Assembly: GCA_002352125.1 (NCBI GenBank) | Contig: DEHU01000232.1 | Span: forward strand, 22,082 to 39,919 | Length of the DNA stretch: 17,838 bases | Direction of reading: 5' to 3' | Source of the DNA: Competibacteraceae bacterium UBA2792 | Lineage (GTDB): Bacteria > Pseudomonadota > Gammaproteobacteria > Competibacterales > Competibacteraceae | Shown: piece by piece, positions 1-6,984 of the stretch | Layout: each line of letters begins with the position of its first letter | Numbering within the stretch: the stretch's first letter is position 1 | Translations under genes and position numbers: made by a program | The notes under the pieces: model-generated | What the model was told of the DNA's origin: nothing | The model's input: only the letters and a program-made list of their open reading frames with translations | Databases searched by the model: none

Positions 1-779
1 CGCACGAACTGCTTGTCGAAGCTGGGCGGATTGACGCCGGGCCGATACTCGTCGGCCGGCCAAAACCGGGAAGAATCGGGAGTCAGCACCTCGTCCATCA
101 GCACCAGCCGATCCTGTTCGTCCAACCCGAACTCGAACTTGGTGTCGGCGATGATGATGCCCCGTTGCAGGGCATATTCGGCAGCTTCTCGATAAATTTG
201 CAGGCTGATCATCCGTACCCGCTCCGCCAAATCCCGCCCGATGGTATCGGCGACGGCATCGAAGCTGACGTTCTCGTCGTGCGCGCCCAGCGCCGCCTTG
301 GTGGAAGGCGTAAAAACTGGCTCCGGCAAACGATCCGCCAGCCGCAACCCTTCCGGCAAGCGAACGCCGCACACCGCACCGTCGCGCCGATAATCCTTCC
401 AGCCCGAGCCGATCAGGTAACCGCGCACGATGGCCTCCACCGGCAAACCCCGTAATCGTCGCGCCACCACCGCCCGGCCTGCGACGCGAGCGCGGTCGCC
501 GGGATCGGGCAACGCCTCCTCCAGCGTCTTCTCGGCCAGTTGCAGGTGGTTCGGCACGAGGTGGCGGGTGCGGTCGAACCAGAAATTGGATACCGCCGTC
601 AGCACTTCGCCCTTACCGGGAATCGCGGTTGGCAGAATCACGTCGAAAGCAGAAAGCCGATCGCTGGCCACCATCAACAAGTGCCGCTCGTCCACCGCAT
701 ACAAATCGCGGACCTTACCGCGATAAATCAACGGCAAGCTCTCGATCTTGGGAAGCATGGCGATGGAAGATGTAGACAT
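1..779 (-). CDS. purC: SAICAR synthase (partial, C-terminus beyond window)
   Basis: Phosphoribosylaminoimidazole-succinocarboxamide synthase, a cytoplasmic enzyme of purine synthesis that joins aspartate to CAIR using ATP. The minus-strand frame starts at the ATG at 779-777 and stays open to the window edge, giving about 259 residues. Visible landmarks are the N-terminal YRGKVRDLY segment, the SDRLSAFDV segment, the family signature around [14 protein letters not shown], and near the edge [22 protein letters not shown] and PSFDKQFVR. The start is supported by AGGAG on the minus strand at 794-790, 10 nt upstream of the ATG. A second in-frame ATG at 758-756 has no such site. The missing part is only the C-terminal end. 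The gene is divergent from the next one, with about 150 bp between the two starts. Identification is secure. Confidence 0.96.
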   Translation of the reverse strand, partial: MSTSSIAMLPKIESLPLIYRGKVRDLYAVDERHLLMVASDRLSAFDVILPTAIPGKGEVLTAVSNFWFDRTRHLVPNHLQLAEKTLEEALPDPGDRARVAGRAVVARRLRGLPVEAIVRGYLIGSGWKDYRRDGAVCGVRLPEGLRLADRLPEPVFTPSTKAALGAHDENVSFDAVADTIGRDLAERVRMISLQIYREAAEYALQRGIIIADTKFEFGLDEQDRLVLMDEVLTPDSSRFWPADEYRPGVNPPSFDKQFV

Positions 780-930
780 GAGGGAGTCACTCCTGAAGCG
801 GAAAGGGATCGGCTCGGTGCAGCATTGTAACTGTCCATCCGGCGGCGGAAAACGCGCTTTCCCCCCATTCGGTTTGGGCTGCCGCATCTCGCCATGTCGC
901 GACTGCCGCCGATACGATATGCTTGGCATC

Positions 931-1593
931 ATGAATCTCACCGATGCCCTGCTCCCCGCCGACCTGTTGCGCTTTGCCAATTTCGTCTGGCTGCTGGTGC
1001 TGTTGCGGGCATTGCGATGGGCGCCTTGGCGGGCGTTGCTGGCCAACCCCAAGATTCAGCACGTTTTTCTGGGTTCTTCTTTTGTGCTGTTTCTGATGTG
1101 GATTTTCGAGGTTGGCGTTCGGCCGGCGCTGGGGTTTCACTTTCTGGGCGTGACCGTTTACACCTTGATGTTCGGTTGGTCGTTGAGCGCGATCGGAGTC
1201 AGCATCATCACGGTGGGGGTAACGCTAATGAGCGGCGACTGGTCGGCGCTGGCCGCGAACGCCCTGTTGCTAGGCATCTTGCCGGTATCGACCAGCTATG
1301 GCGTTTATTATCTCGTCCATCGCTACCTGCCGCGTCACCTGTTCATCTACATCTTCTTGTGCGCTTTTTTCAACGCCATGCTGGCCGCTGGCGCGGCAGT
1401 TTTGGCGCTGGTTTTGCTGCTCGTCGTCACCGAGACTTACACCTTCGCTCGCATCAGCCACGAATATTTGCCCTTCGTGCCGCTCTACCTGTTTCCGGAG
1501 GGCATGCTCAACGGCATGCTGACCACAATCCTGATTGTCTTGCAACCCGACTGGTTGAAAACTTACGACGATGAAGTTTATCTAAGACATTGA
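931..1593 (+). CDS. CbiM-like multi-pass membrane protein (COG3235-type)
   Basis: A 220-residue integral membrane protein with about six hydrophobic segments. It resembles the short gammaproteobacterial proteins often annotated as energy-coupling factor transporter permease (COG3235, related to the CbiM metal-uptake S component). Features typical of that family are the early RALRWAPWR, the [16 protein letters not shown] segment, the EYLPF segment, and the ending [14 protein letters not shown] chose the ATG at 931 because it places the first hydrophobic helix close to the N-terminus, as in relatives. An in-frame ATG at 919 is also possible, and neither start has a good ribosome binding site. 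The open frame extends back to 748, but that part lies in the purC promoter region and does not look like protein. No ECF ATPase or T component is nearby, so the substrate, and even transport itself, is inferred only from the family. Confidence 0.75.
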   Translation: MNLTDALLPADLLRFANFVWLLVLLRALRWAPWRALLANPKIQHVFLGSSFVLFLMWIFEVGVRPALGFHFLGVTVYTLMFGWSLSAIGVSIITVGVTLMSGDWSALAANALLLGILPVSTSYGVYYLVHRYLPRHLFIYIFLCAFFNAMLAAGAAVLALVLLLVVTETYTFARISHEYLPFVPLYLFPEGMLNGMLTTILIVLQPDWLKTYDDEVYLRH

Positions 1594-1684
1594 CTTGTAG
1601 TGAATTCAGAACAAATCCGAAAAACTAGAACCCGGTTCCGAATCCAAGAGCTGGGCATCGTTCAAACGAGGTTTTAAGTCGCGC

Positions 1685-2533
1685 GTGTTCGGCAAACTGT
1701 TTGGTGGGGCGCTCGGTTTCATGGTCGGCGGACCATTGGGGGCGCTGGTGGGGGCGGCGGTCGGCCACAATTTCGATCAAGGCGCTTGGAAAGCGGACGG
1801 AGCGGCGGACGCAACCGGCCATCAAGAGCGCGTCCAGAGGGCATTCCTCGCCACAGCATTCCAGTTGATGGGCTATATCGCCAAGGCCGACGGCCGGGTA
1901 TCGGAAGCGGAAATCGCTGTCGCTCGGGCGATCATGGATCGCTTGCGGCTCAACGCGGGCCAGCGCCGTGTTGCCATCGACCACTTTACCGAAGGCAAAC
2001 AACCGGATTTCGCCGTGAGCGCCACGCTCGACACATTCCAGCGCATTTGCTCCGGCCATTTTGCGCTGGTGCAACAAATGCTGGAGATGCAGTTGAATGT
2101 CGCTTATGCCGACGGTAACTCGCATCCTCAAGCGTATGCCCGGCTGTTGTCCATCACCGAACGGTTGGGCATACCCCGTTTACAGTTCGAGGCTCTGCAC
2201 GACTCGTTTCGCGCCCAGTTGCTTCGGTCGCGGCAACGAAGCCAGAGCGGTCGCGATGGAGCTGGCGATGGCCAATCTCGACACCGGCAAACGTACGAGT
2301 CGCGACCGACCACCGCCGTCAATTCGCTTGAGCAGGCTTACGCCGTGTTGGGGTTAGGGCGCAACGCTAACCCGGCCGAAATCAAGCTGGCCTACCGTCG
2401 CCTGCTCAAGCAGCATCACCCGGACAAACTGGCATCCAGCAACGCCTCCCCGGCGGCCATAAAGCGAGCCACCGAAAAAACTCGAGAAATCACCGCTGCC
2501 TACGAGCGCATTCGGGAAACACTCGGGTTTTAG
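1685..2533 (+). CDS. djlA: DjlA-like membrane-anchored DnaJ co-chaperone
   Basis: A 282-residue type III membrane co-chaperone that would stimulate DnaK from the inner membrane. The order of parts matches DjlA. There is one glycine-rich N-terminal membrane segment (residues about 7-28, GGALGFMVGG then GALVGAAVG). A TerB-type helical domain follows (about 50-175, with the paired acidic sites KADGRVSEAEI and AYADG). A basic, low-complexity linker (about 180-210) leads to a C-terminal J domain (about 214-282) with the obligatory HPD tripeptide at 245-247. The start is a GTG at 1685, and the protein then begins FGKLFGGALGF as expected of DjlA. A GAGG at 1668-1671 is the best ribosome site and is somewhat distant (13 nt). 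The gene is convergent with radC, with 60 bp between the two stops and no clear terminator. Confidence 0.9.
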   Translation: MFGKLFGGALGFMVGGPLGALVGAAVGHNFDQGAWKADGAADATGHQERVQRAFLATAFQLMGYIAKADGRVSEAEIAVARAIMDRLRLNAGQRRVAIDHFTEGKQPDFAVSATLDTFQRICSGHFALVQQMLEMQLNVAYADGNSHPQAYARLLSITERLGIPRLQFEALHDSFRAQLLRSRQRSQSGRDGAGDGQSRHRQTYESRPTTAVNSLEQAYAVLGLGRNANPAEIKLAYRRLLKQHHPDKLASSNASPAAIKRATEKTREITAAYERIRETLGF

Positions 2534-2593
2534 CCGCCGCAACAAATGCCCTTATCCGCCACCGAAACGAGATGGTGAGCAAGGACACTGTCG

Positions 2594-3268
2594 CTATAGC
2601 ACCCCTCGTTCGGCCAAGGACACGGTTTGTCCGTCGCCGACCACGATGTGATCGAGCAGCCGGACATCGACCAGCGCCAGCGCCTCCTTTAATCGCAGAG
2701 TAATCGTTTCGTCGGCGCGGCTGGGCTCGGCGATGCCGGAGGGGTGGTTGTGGGCCACGATCACGGCGGCGGCGTTGTGGTAAAGCGCGCGTTTCACCAC
2801 CTGCCTCGGATGCACCGAAGAGCTGTCGATAGTGCCGTAAAACAGTTCTTCGTACTGAATCACGCGGTGTTTGTTGTCCAGAAACAGGGCGGCGAACACT
2901 TCGTGCGGGTGATGGCGCATTTTGGCCATCAGATAGCGGCGAGTATCGGCCACGCTTTGCATCGCGTCGCCACGCTGCAAGGTTTCCTCCAAGTGGCGGC
3001 GGGCTAGCTCCAGCACCGCTTGCAACTGGACGTACTTGGCCGGACCCAAGCCCGGGGTCGCGCAAAACGCGGTTTGGTCCAATTCCAGCAAGGTCCGCAA
3101 TCCGCCGTGCTGCTTGAGCATGTCGCGGGCCAGATCGACGGCGCTGCGCCCCGGCACGCCAACTCGCAGGAAAATCGCTAGCAATTCGGCATCGGACAAA
3201 GCAGCGGCGCCACGTTGCAGCAATTTTTCGCGAGGACGCTCATCGTCGGGCCAATCGCGAATGGACAT
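2594..3268 (-). CDS. radC: RadC-family JAB/MPN domain protein
   Basis: A RadC family protein of 224 residues, the usual length. It has an N-terminal helix-hairpin-helix-like part (PREKLL at about 12-17, then [14 protein letters not shown] at 71-84). A C-terminal JAB/MPN metalloprotease-like fold carries the JAMM signature: E123, H173-N-H175-P-S-G, S183 and D186. Despite the name, the role of RadC in repair is doubtful in the literature and the biochemical activity is not settled. The frame is open back to 3364, but the start at 3268 is chosen because [17 protein letters not shown] is the conserved N-terminus and GAGG sits 8 nt upstream on the minus strand. The gene is divergent from coaBC across a 502-bp gap, the same arrangement as in Pseudomonas. 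Confidence 0.94.
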   Translation of the reverse strand: MSIRDWPDDERPREKLLQRGAAALSDAELLAIFLRVGVPGRSAVDLARDMLKQHGGLRTLLELDQTAFCATPGLGPAKYVQLQAVLELARRHLEETLQRGDAMQSVADTRRYLMAKMRHHPHEVFAALFLDNKHRVIQYEELFYGTIDSSSVHPRQVVKRALYHNAAAVIVAHNHPSGIAEPSRADETITLRLKEALALVDVRLLDHIVVGDGQTVSLAERGVL

Positions 3269-3492
3269 TGGTCTTTCCTCTACCAAACCAGTTGCGAGAA
3301 GCATGGCCGTGAACGGTGACAAGAGCAAGCGGCCAAAACGACCCGGCTGAACAGCCCCCCGCACTCCTCAAAATAACCGATTGTGGCGCCCTGTTATAAA
3401 GCAATTTCCCCATCTGGAGCACTACCGTGATGCGCGATTGATGTCCAAATTTCGACGCGGAACCGTTCTCTACTGCCAGCAGATAAAATTAA

Positions 3493-3521
3493 TTGTTTTA
3501 TAAACATATAATTGGGATAAT
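3493..3521 (+). promoter_or_regulatory. Putative sigma70 promoter for the radC-coaBC intergenic transcript
   Basis: TTGTTT at 3493-3498 and GATAAT at 3516-3521 are separated by 17 bp, in the only AT-rich patch of this intergenic region. A perfect TATAAT also occurs at 3507-3512 but has no matching -35 element. Initiation would fall near 3527, just ahead of the structured segment that ends in the terminator at 3682. This is inferred from consensus matching only. Confidence 0.45.
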
Positions 3522-3526
3522 TGGCA

Positions 3527-3682
3527 AACCGTTTGCTTTGACCGGACTCAAGGATTTGCGCTCGCGGGCTCACGGTAGCCTTAGTCAGAGCGCGAATTCC
3601 CGGCGGCTAACGGGGGCCGCCGTCGCGGACCATGGCGTCCGATCACGCGTCGCCCTGATGCGTTTTCGGACGCCCTTTTTTT
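3527..3682 (+). ncRNA. Candidate structured small RNA or coaBC leader (undescribed)
   Basis: No protein reading is convincing here, but the plus strand folds well by hand. Hairpin 1 pairs 3552-3563 with 3588-3599 as 12 continuous pairs, including two G-U pairs. It is capped by a 5-bp stem (3566-3570 with 3577-3581). Hairpin 2 is a perfect 7-bp stem (3601-3607 with 3616-3622) with an 8-nt loop. Hairpin 3 is the intrinsic terminator at 3634-3682. A sigma70-like promoter lies directly upstream. Together these suggest a transcript of about 155 nt. It could be a free-standing sRNA or an attenuated 5' leader of coaBC, whose start lies 88 nt past the T-run. I do not recognise it as 6S, SRP RNA, tmRNA or a known riboswitch. 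The exact ends are estimates. Confidence 0.5.
3634..3682 (+). terminator. Rho-independent terminator upstream of coaBC
   Basis: The perfect 9-bp arms GGCGTCCGA (3634-3642) and TCGGACGCC (3666-3674) enclose a 23-nt loop. The loop itself has a small ACGC/GCGT stem (3645-3648 with 3660-3663). Seven T residues follow at 3676-3682. The direction is plus. No plus-strand protein gene lies upstream of it, so it must end an RNA that starts within the radC-coaBC gap. Confidence 0.8.
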
Positions 3683-3770
3683 GCCCTTCTTCCGACGTTG
3701 TCCGGCTTTTGCGTCCGATTGAGCTGCGTTAAGCTTGCCGCGAATTTCCCTTCTCGCGCGGAGTCCCGCC

Positions 3771-5060
3771 ATGCTGCAACCTCTGGCTAAAAAACGCGTT
3801 CTGCTGGGCATCACCGGTGGCATCGCCGCTTACAAAAGCGCCGATCTCGTCCGCCGGTTGCGCGAGGCCGGCGCGGAAGTACAAGTAGCGATGACTCCGG
3901 CTGCAACCGCTTTCGTCGCGCCACTGACCTTTCAAGCGGTGTCGGGCCAACCCGCACATATCGAGCTGCTGGATACCCACGCCGAAGCCGGCATGGGTCA
4001 CATCGAACTAGCCCGATGGGCCGATTTGATTCTGATCGCCCCCGCCACGGCCGATTTTCTCGCTCGACTGGCGCACGGCATGGCCAACGACCTGCTCAGC
4101 ACCCTATGCCTGGCCACCGATCAGCCCATCGCCGTCGCTCCCGCGATGAACCGGCTGATGTGGCAAAACGTAGCGACTCAAGACAACTGCCGGCTGCTGG
4201 CTCGGCGCGGCATCAAAATCTGGGGTCCGGGCGTCGGCGAACAGGCTTGCGGCGAAATCGGCGCCGGACGGATGCTGGAGCCGGTGGAATTGTGCAACCT
4301 CGTCATCGCGCAACTCGGCACCCAAAACGACACGGCCGAATTTCGCCCCGAATTACCCGTTGCGACATCACCCTCAACTACGCCGCTCACGCCCCACGAT
4401 CTGCAAGGGCTCACCGTGTTGCTCACCGCCGGTCCCACCCGCGAGGCGCTCGACCCGGTGCGGTTCATCAGCAACCGCAGCACCGGGAAAATGGGTTTCG
4501 CCGTGGCCGAAGCGGCGGCGGCGGCAGGCGCGCGGGTGCTCCTGGTCAGCGGTCCGGTGGCGCTGAAAACCCCGCCCGGCGTCGAGCGGATCGACGTGGA
4601 AAGCGCGGTCGAGATGCACGAAGCGGTCATGGAGCGCGCTTGTCAAGCGGACCTTTTCATCGCCACCGCCGCTGTCGCCGATTACCGCGCCGCCAGTCCC
4701 GTCGGGCAGAAAATCAAGAAAACTCGCGACGCCCTGACTTTGGAGTTAGTGCGCAATCCCGATATCCTGGCGGAAGTGGCCGCACTGCGTCCGCACCGGC
4801 CGTTTACAGTGGGTTTCGCCGCCGAAACGCACGATGTTTTGCGATACGCCGAGGACAAGCGACGCCGCAAGAATCTCGACATGATCGCCGCCAATCAGGT
4901 CGGCGTGGCCGGCAGCGGCTTCGAAAGCGAACAGAACGAATTGCACGTCCTCTGGGAAGGTGGGGAACGGGTGTTGCCGCTGGCGGACAAAACACTGCTG
5001 GGGCAACAACTCGTCGCGCTGATCGCGGAGCGGTACCGGTTGTGGAAGAAAGAACCGTAG
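3771..5060 (+). CDS. coaBC: Bifunctional CoaBC: phosphopantothenoylcysteine synthetase/decarboxylase
   Basis: A fused enzyme of coenzyme A synthesis with 429 residues. It ligates cysteine to 4'-phosphopantothenate (CTP-dependent, CoaB) and decarboxylates the product with FMN (CoaC). The CoaC half (about 1-185) shows the flavin-binding [20 protein letters not shown] start, catalytic H77 in [11 protein letters not shown], the PxMNxxMW motif at 124-131 (PAMNRLMW), and C160 in the substrate-clamp segment [12 protein letters not shown]. The CoaB half (about 210-425) shows [39 protein letters not shown] and the KIKK lysines near 314-317. The ATG at 3771 has GGAG at 3760-3763, 7 nt upstream. The frame is open from 3735, but the added residues are not family-like. 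An attenuator-like element precedes it. Confidence 0.97.
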   Translation: MLQPLAKKRVLLGITGGIAAYKSADLVRRLREAGAEVQVAMTPAATAFVAPLTFQAVSGQPAHIELLDTHAEAGMGHIELARWADLILIAPATADFLARLAHGMANDLLSTLCLATDQPIAVAPAMNRLMWQNVATQDNCRLLARRGIKIWGPGVGEQACGEIGAGRMLEPVELCNLVIAQLGTQNDTAEFRPELPVATSPSTTPLTPHDLQGLTVLLTAGPTREALDPVRFISNRSTGKMGFAVAEAAAAAGARVLLVSGPVALKTPPGVERIDVESAVEMHEAVMERACQADLFIATAAVADYRAASPVGQKIKKTRDALTLELVRNPDILAEVAALRPHRPFTVGFAAETHDVLRYAEDKRRRKNLDMIAANQVGVAGSGFESEQNELHVLWEGGERVLPLADKTLLGQQLVALIAERYRLWKKEP

Positions 5061-5593
5061 CGATCAAACCCCCAGCTCGATCGGGTGAAACCCGGATCAT
5101 GCGGCACCCGGATCGAGCGCCTGACATCCAGATTCCGCGCCGCAAAAGCCAGGCATTGTTGGATGCCTTCCGGTTCAGCTTGAGATAGTTCTCGAAGCAG
5201 TGCATTTCATCCAGCAAACCGCCTGCTTCGATGGCGAGCACGATTTCCCAACCGAGATACCGCGAGCTTTTTTGGCACCCGCTCATTCCAGCGCGGCGAG
5301 CCCAATAGCCTGGCGATTCGTCCGTAACCCCAGACGGATCGCTTCGGCTTCGCAAAACCCGTCGATGGTTTCGGCCAGGACATTGGACGTGATAATCGGA
5401 AAATCGATATAGGTTTTGTCGCCGACTTTCAGTAGATTTCCATCACTTCCATTGGCCGCAAGCAACCGCGTAACATCTATAATATTGAGGTGGCACTTCT
5501 TCGTTTCCGAACAAAACAAGATCGACCACTTGCTCGTCGAGATCGCCAGCACCAGATTATATATAAATATCAATACATTAAAAAATAGCACTA
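5061..5593 (-). pseudogene. Possible frameshifted minus-strand gene remnant, unrecognised
   Basis: A minus-strand frame runs from an ATG at 5591 (or a GTG at 5552, just after a perfect TATAAT at 5561-5556) to a stop at 5283. It has protein-like content in its second half (DKTYIDFPIITSNVLAETI, then EAEAIRLGLRTNRQAIGLA). Directly past the stop, a different minus-strand frame continues with protein-like content (YLGWEIVLAIEAGGLLDEM, FENYLKLNRKASNNAWLL) until about 5100, next to the end of coaBC. A run of six T residues (plus strand) lies near the junction. This pattern fits one gene broken by a frameshift. I do not recognise the family and cannot exclude chance open frames. No function is claimed. 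Confidence 0.3.
5075..5118. repeat. Inverted repeat after coaBC with a duplicated 9-base arm
   Basis: The 12-base arm GCTCGATCGGGT (5075-5086) can pair with ACCCGGATCGAGC (5106-5118), leaving one bulged G. The 9-base core ACCCGGATC is also present at 5090-5098, so the left arm can instead form a tighter hairpin with a 3-nt loop. It begins 14 nt after the coaBC stop and could end the coaBC transcript. No T-run follows, so it is not a classical intrinsic terminator. Confidence 0.4.
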
Positions 5594-5793
5594 CCGACTA
5601 ACATACATAAACTACCCCCCAAGCACCGAGCGAAACTCGACCGAGCCCGCATCGCCGCTTGGGCGCTTTACCATCCTGCCAGCTCGACCGCCGCGAGCCA
5701 TCCAAGCAGGTTGCAGCCTGGAGCGGGCCGGCCGATTTCGACCGGCGATAGGGAATACATACCATTTGTTCCATCAATGCGAGGGTTAATATC
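5119..5793. other. Non-coding or decayed region between coaBC and the sensor operon
   Basis: This is the rest of a 733-base stretch without an intact gene. Apart from the possible broken minus-strand gene, it contains a markedly AT-rich patch (about 5555-5600, with poly-A/T runs), unlike the GC-rich surroundings. That patch could hold promoters in either direction. From 5601 to 5793 I see only the leader of the binding-protein gene, with GAGG at 5781-5784 near its end. I find no tRNA, attachment site or insertion-sequence ends. Confidence 0.4.
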
Positions 5794-6981
5794 ATGCGCG
5801 GTTTTCAAGCACTTTTCGTTTACGCAATTCTCCTGCTCTCTTCCACTTCGCAAGCCGAAGAAACCAAACCGGTGGTCTACCTGGGCTTCGATGGCGAATT
5901 TGGCGTCGAACAGAGCACATCCGCTCAAGCCATCGAGCGCGGCATTCTGATCGCCCTCGACGAGATCAACCGCGCGGGCGGGGTCCTGGGTGGCCGTCCC
6001 TTGCAACTCGTCACCAAGGATAACCGCTCGGTCACGGCTCGCGGCGTAAAAAACCTGAAGGAATTCGCCCAGACACCAGACTTGGTAGCGATGTTTGTCG
6101 GTCGCTTTAGCCCAGTCGTATTGGAGTATGTGGATCTCGCTCACGAATTGAACATGATCATCCTCGATCCGTGGGCAGCGGCGGACGCCATCACCCAGAA
6201 CGGCAAAAAACCCAATTATATTTTTCGCCTTTCGCTGCGGGACGGACTGGCGATGCCCGCGATGCTGAAGCACGCTCTCGGCAAAGGCGCAGAGCAGGTC
6301 GGCCTGCTGCTGCCCAACACCTCCTGGGGTCGAAGCAATCTGGCCTCCGCCGAACAGTATTTTCGCGAGACGTCCCAACCTCGTCCGGTCGGTACCGAAT
6401 GGTATCAATGGGGCGACAAGCAAATGATCGACAAGTATCAGGCGTTGCGCGCTGCCGGCGCGCAGGCTATCGCATTCGTGGCCAACGACAGCGAGGCGGT
6501 GATTCTCTGCCGCGAAATGGCCGCCTTGCCCCCGAAGCAGCGGCTCCCCATCATCAGTCATTGGGGTGTGACGGGCGGAAACTTCGTCAACCTGGTGGGT
6601 GCCGATTTGGCCAAGATCGATTTTTCGGTGGTGCAAACTTTCAGCTTCTACAAAGCTGATCCGGAAATGGTGCAGCGGGTGCTGGCGGTGAGCGACCGCT
6701 TGTTCGGCCTGTCCCGCATCGAACAGATCGAATCGCCGGTCGGGGTCGGCCACGCTTACGACCTGACCCATCTGGTAGCGCGCGCCATCGATCTGGCCGG
6801 CACTACGGACCGGCGCGCGGTGCGGGATGCCCTGGAACGGATCACCCCGTACCGTGGCTTGGTCAAAACGTTTGAGCGACCGTTTACGCCGGACAATCAC
6901 GACGCGCTCGGCGCCGAAGATGTCTTCATGGCGACCTACCGCCTCGACGGTGCCATCGTGCCCTTGCCGTCGGGAGGCTGA
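5794..6981 (+). CDS. Periplasmic type I solute-binding protein (LivK/Peripla_BP_6-like), probable sensor partner
   Basis: A 395-residue exported protein. A Sec signal peptide (about residues 1-21, hydrophobic core FVYAILLLSS, cleavage near SQA-EE) precedes a two-lobed type I binding fold of the branched-chain amino acid/amide class. Typical landmarks are the EQSTSAQAIERGILIALDEIN helix start, NRAGGVLGGRPLQLV, the FVGRFSPVVLEYVD segment, GAEQVGLLLPNTSWG and a late segment AYDLTHLVARAIDLAG. The ATG at 5794 has GAGG 9 nt upstream. No ABC permease or ATPase gene accompanies it. Instead, the stop is 3 nt from the start of a membrane GGDEF-EAL protein, so I infer that it binds a small ligand in the periplasm and passes the signal to that protein. 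The ligand cannot be told from sequence; amino acids, amides or urea-like compounds are common in this fold. Confidence 0.85.
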   Translation: MRGFQALFVYAILLLSSTSQAEETKPVVYLGFDGEFGVEQSTSAQAIERGILIALDEINRAGGVLGGRPLQLVTKDNRSVTARGVKNLKEFAQTPDLVAMFVGRFSPVVLEYVDLAHELNMIILDPWAAADAITQNGKKPNYIFRLSLRDGLAMPAMLKHALGKGAEQVGLLLPNTSWGRSNLASAEQYFRETSQPRPVGTEWYQWGDKQMIDKYQALRAAGAQAIAFVANDSEAVILCREMAALPPKQRLPIISHWGVTGGNFVNLVGADLAKIDFSVVQTFSFYKADPEMVQRVLAVSDRLFGLSRIEQIESPVGVGHAYDLTHLVARAIDLAGTTDRRAVRDALERITPYRGLVKTFERPFTPDNHDALGAEDVFMATYRLDGAIVPLPSGG

Positions 6982-6984
6982 ACG

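Noticed and set aside
781..794. Palindrome GGAGTCACTCC overlapping the purC ribosome site as a possible operator
   Set aside because: It is short, does not match the PurR operator, and a one-base centre cannot form an RNA hairpin.
13..830. Several plus-strand open frames across the purC region
   Set aside because: They lie antisense to purC, whose minus-strand reading matches the family throughout; their composition is arginine- and proline-rich and typical of shadow frames in GC-rich DNA.
3269..3492. Small genes or a radC promoter in the first half of the radC-coaBC gap
   Set aside because: No convincing reading frame was seen. A TATAAC-like box on the minus strand near 3390 lacks a -35 partner.
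5283..5591. Minus-strand frame as a VapC/PIN-domain toxin (EAEAIRLGL resembles a PIN segment)
   Set aside because: The other PIN acidic motifs are absent or misplaced and no antitoxin gene adjoins it, so the resemblance is too short to name a family.
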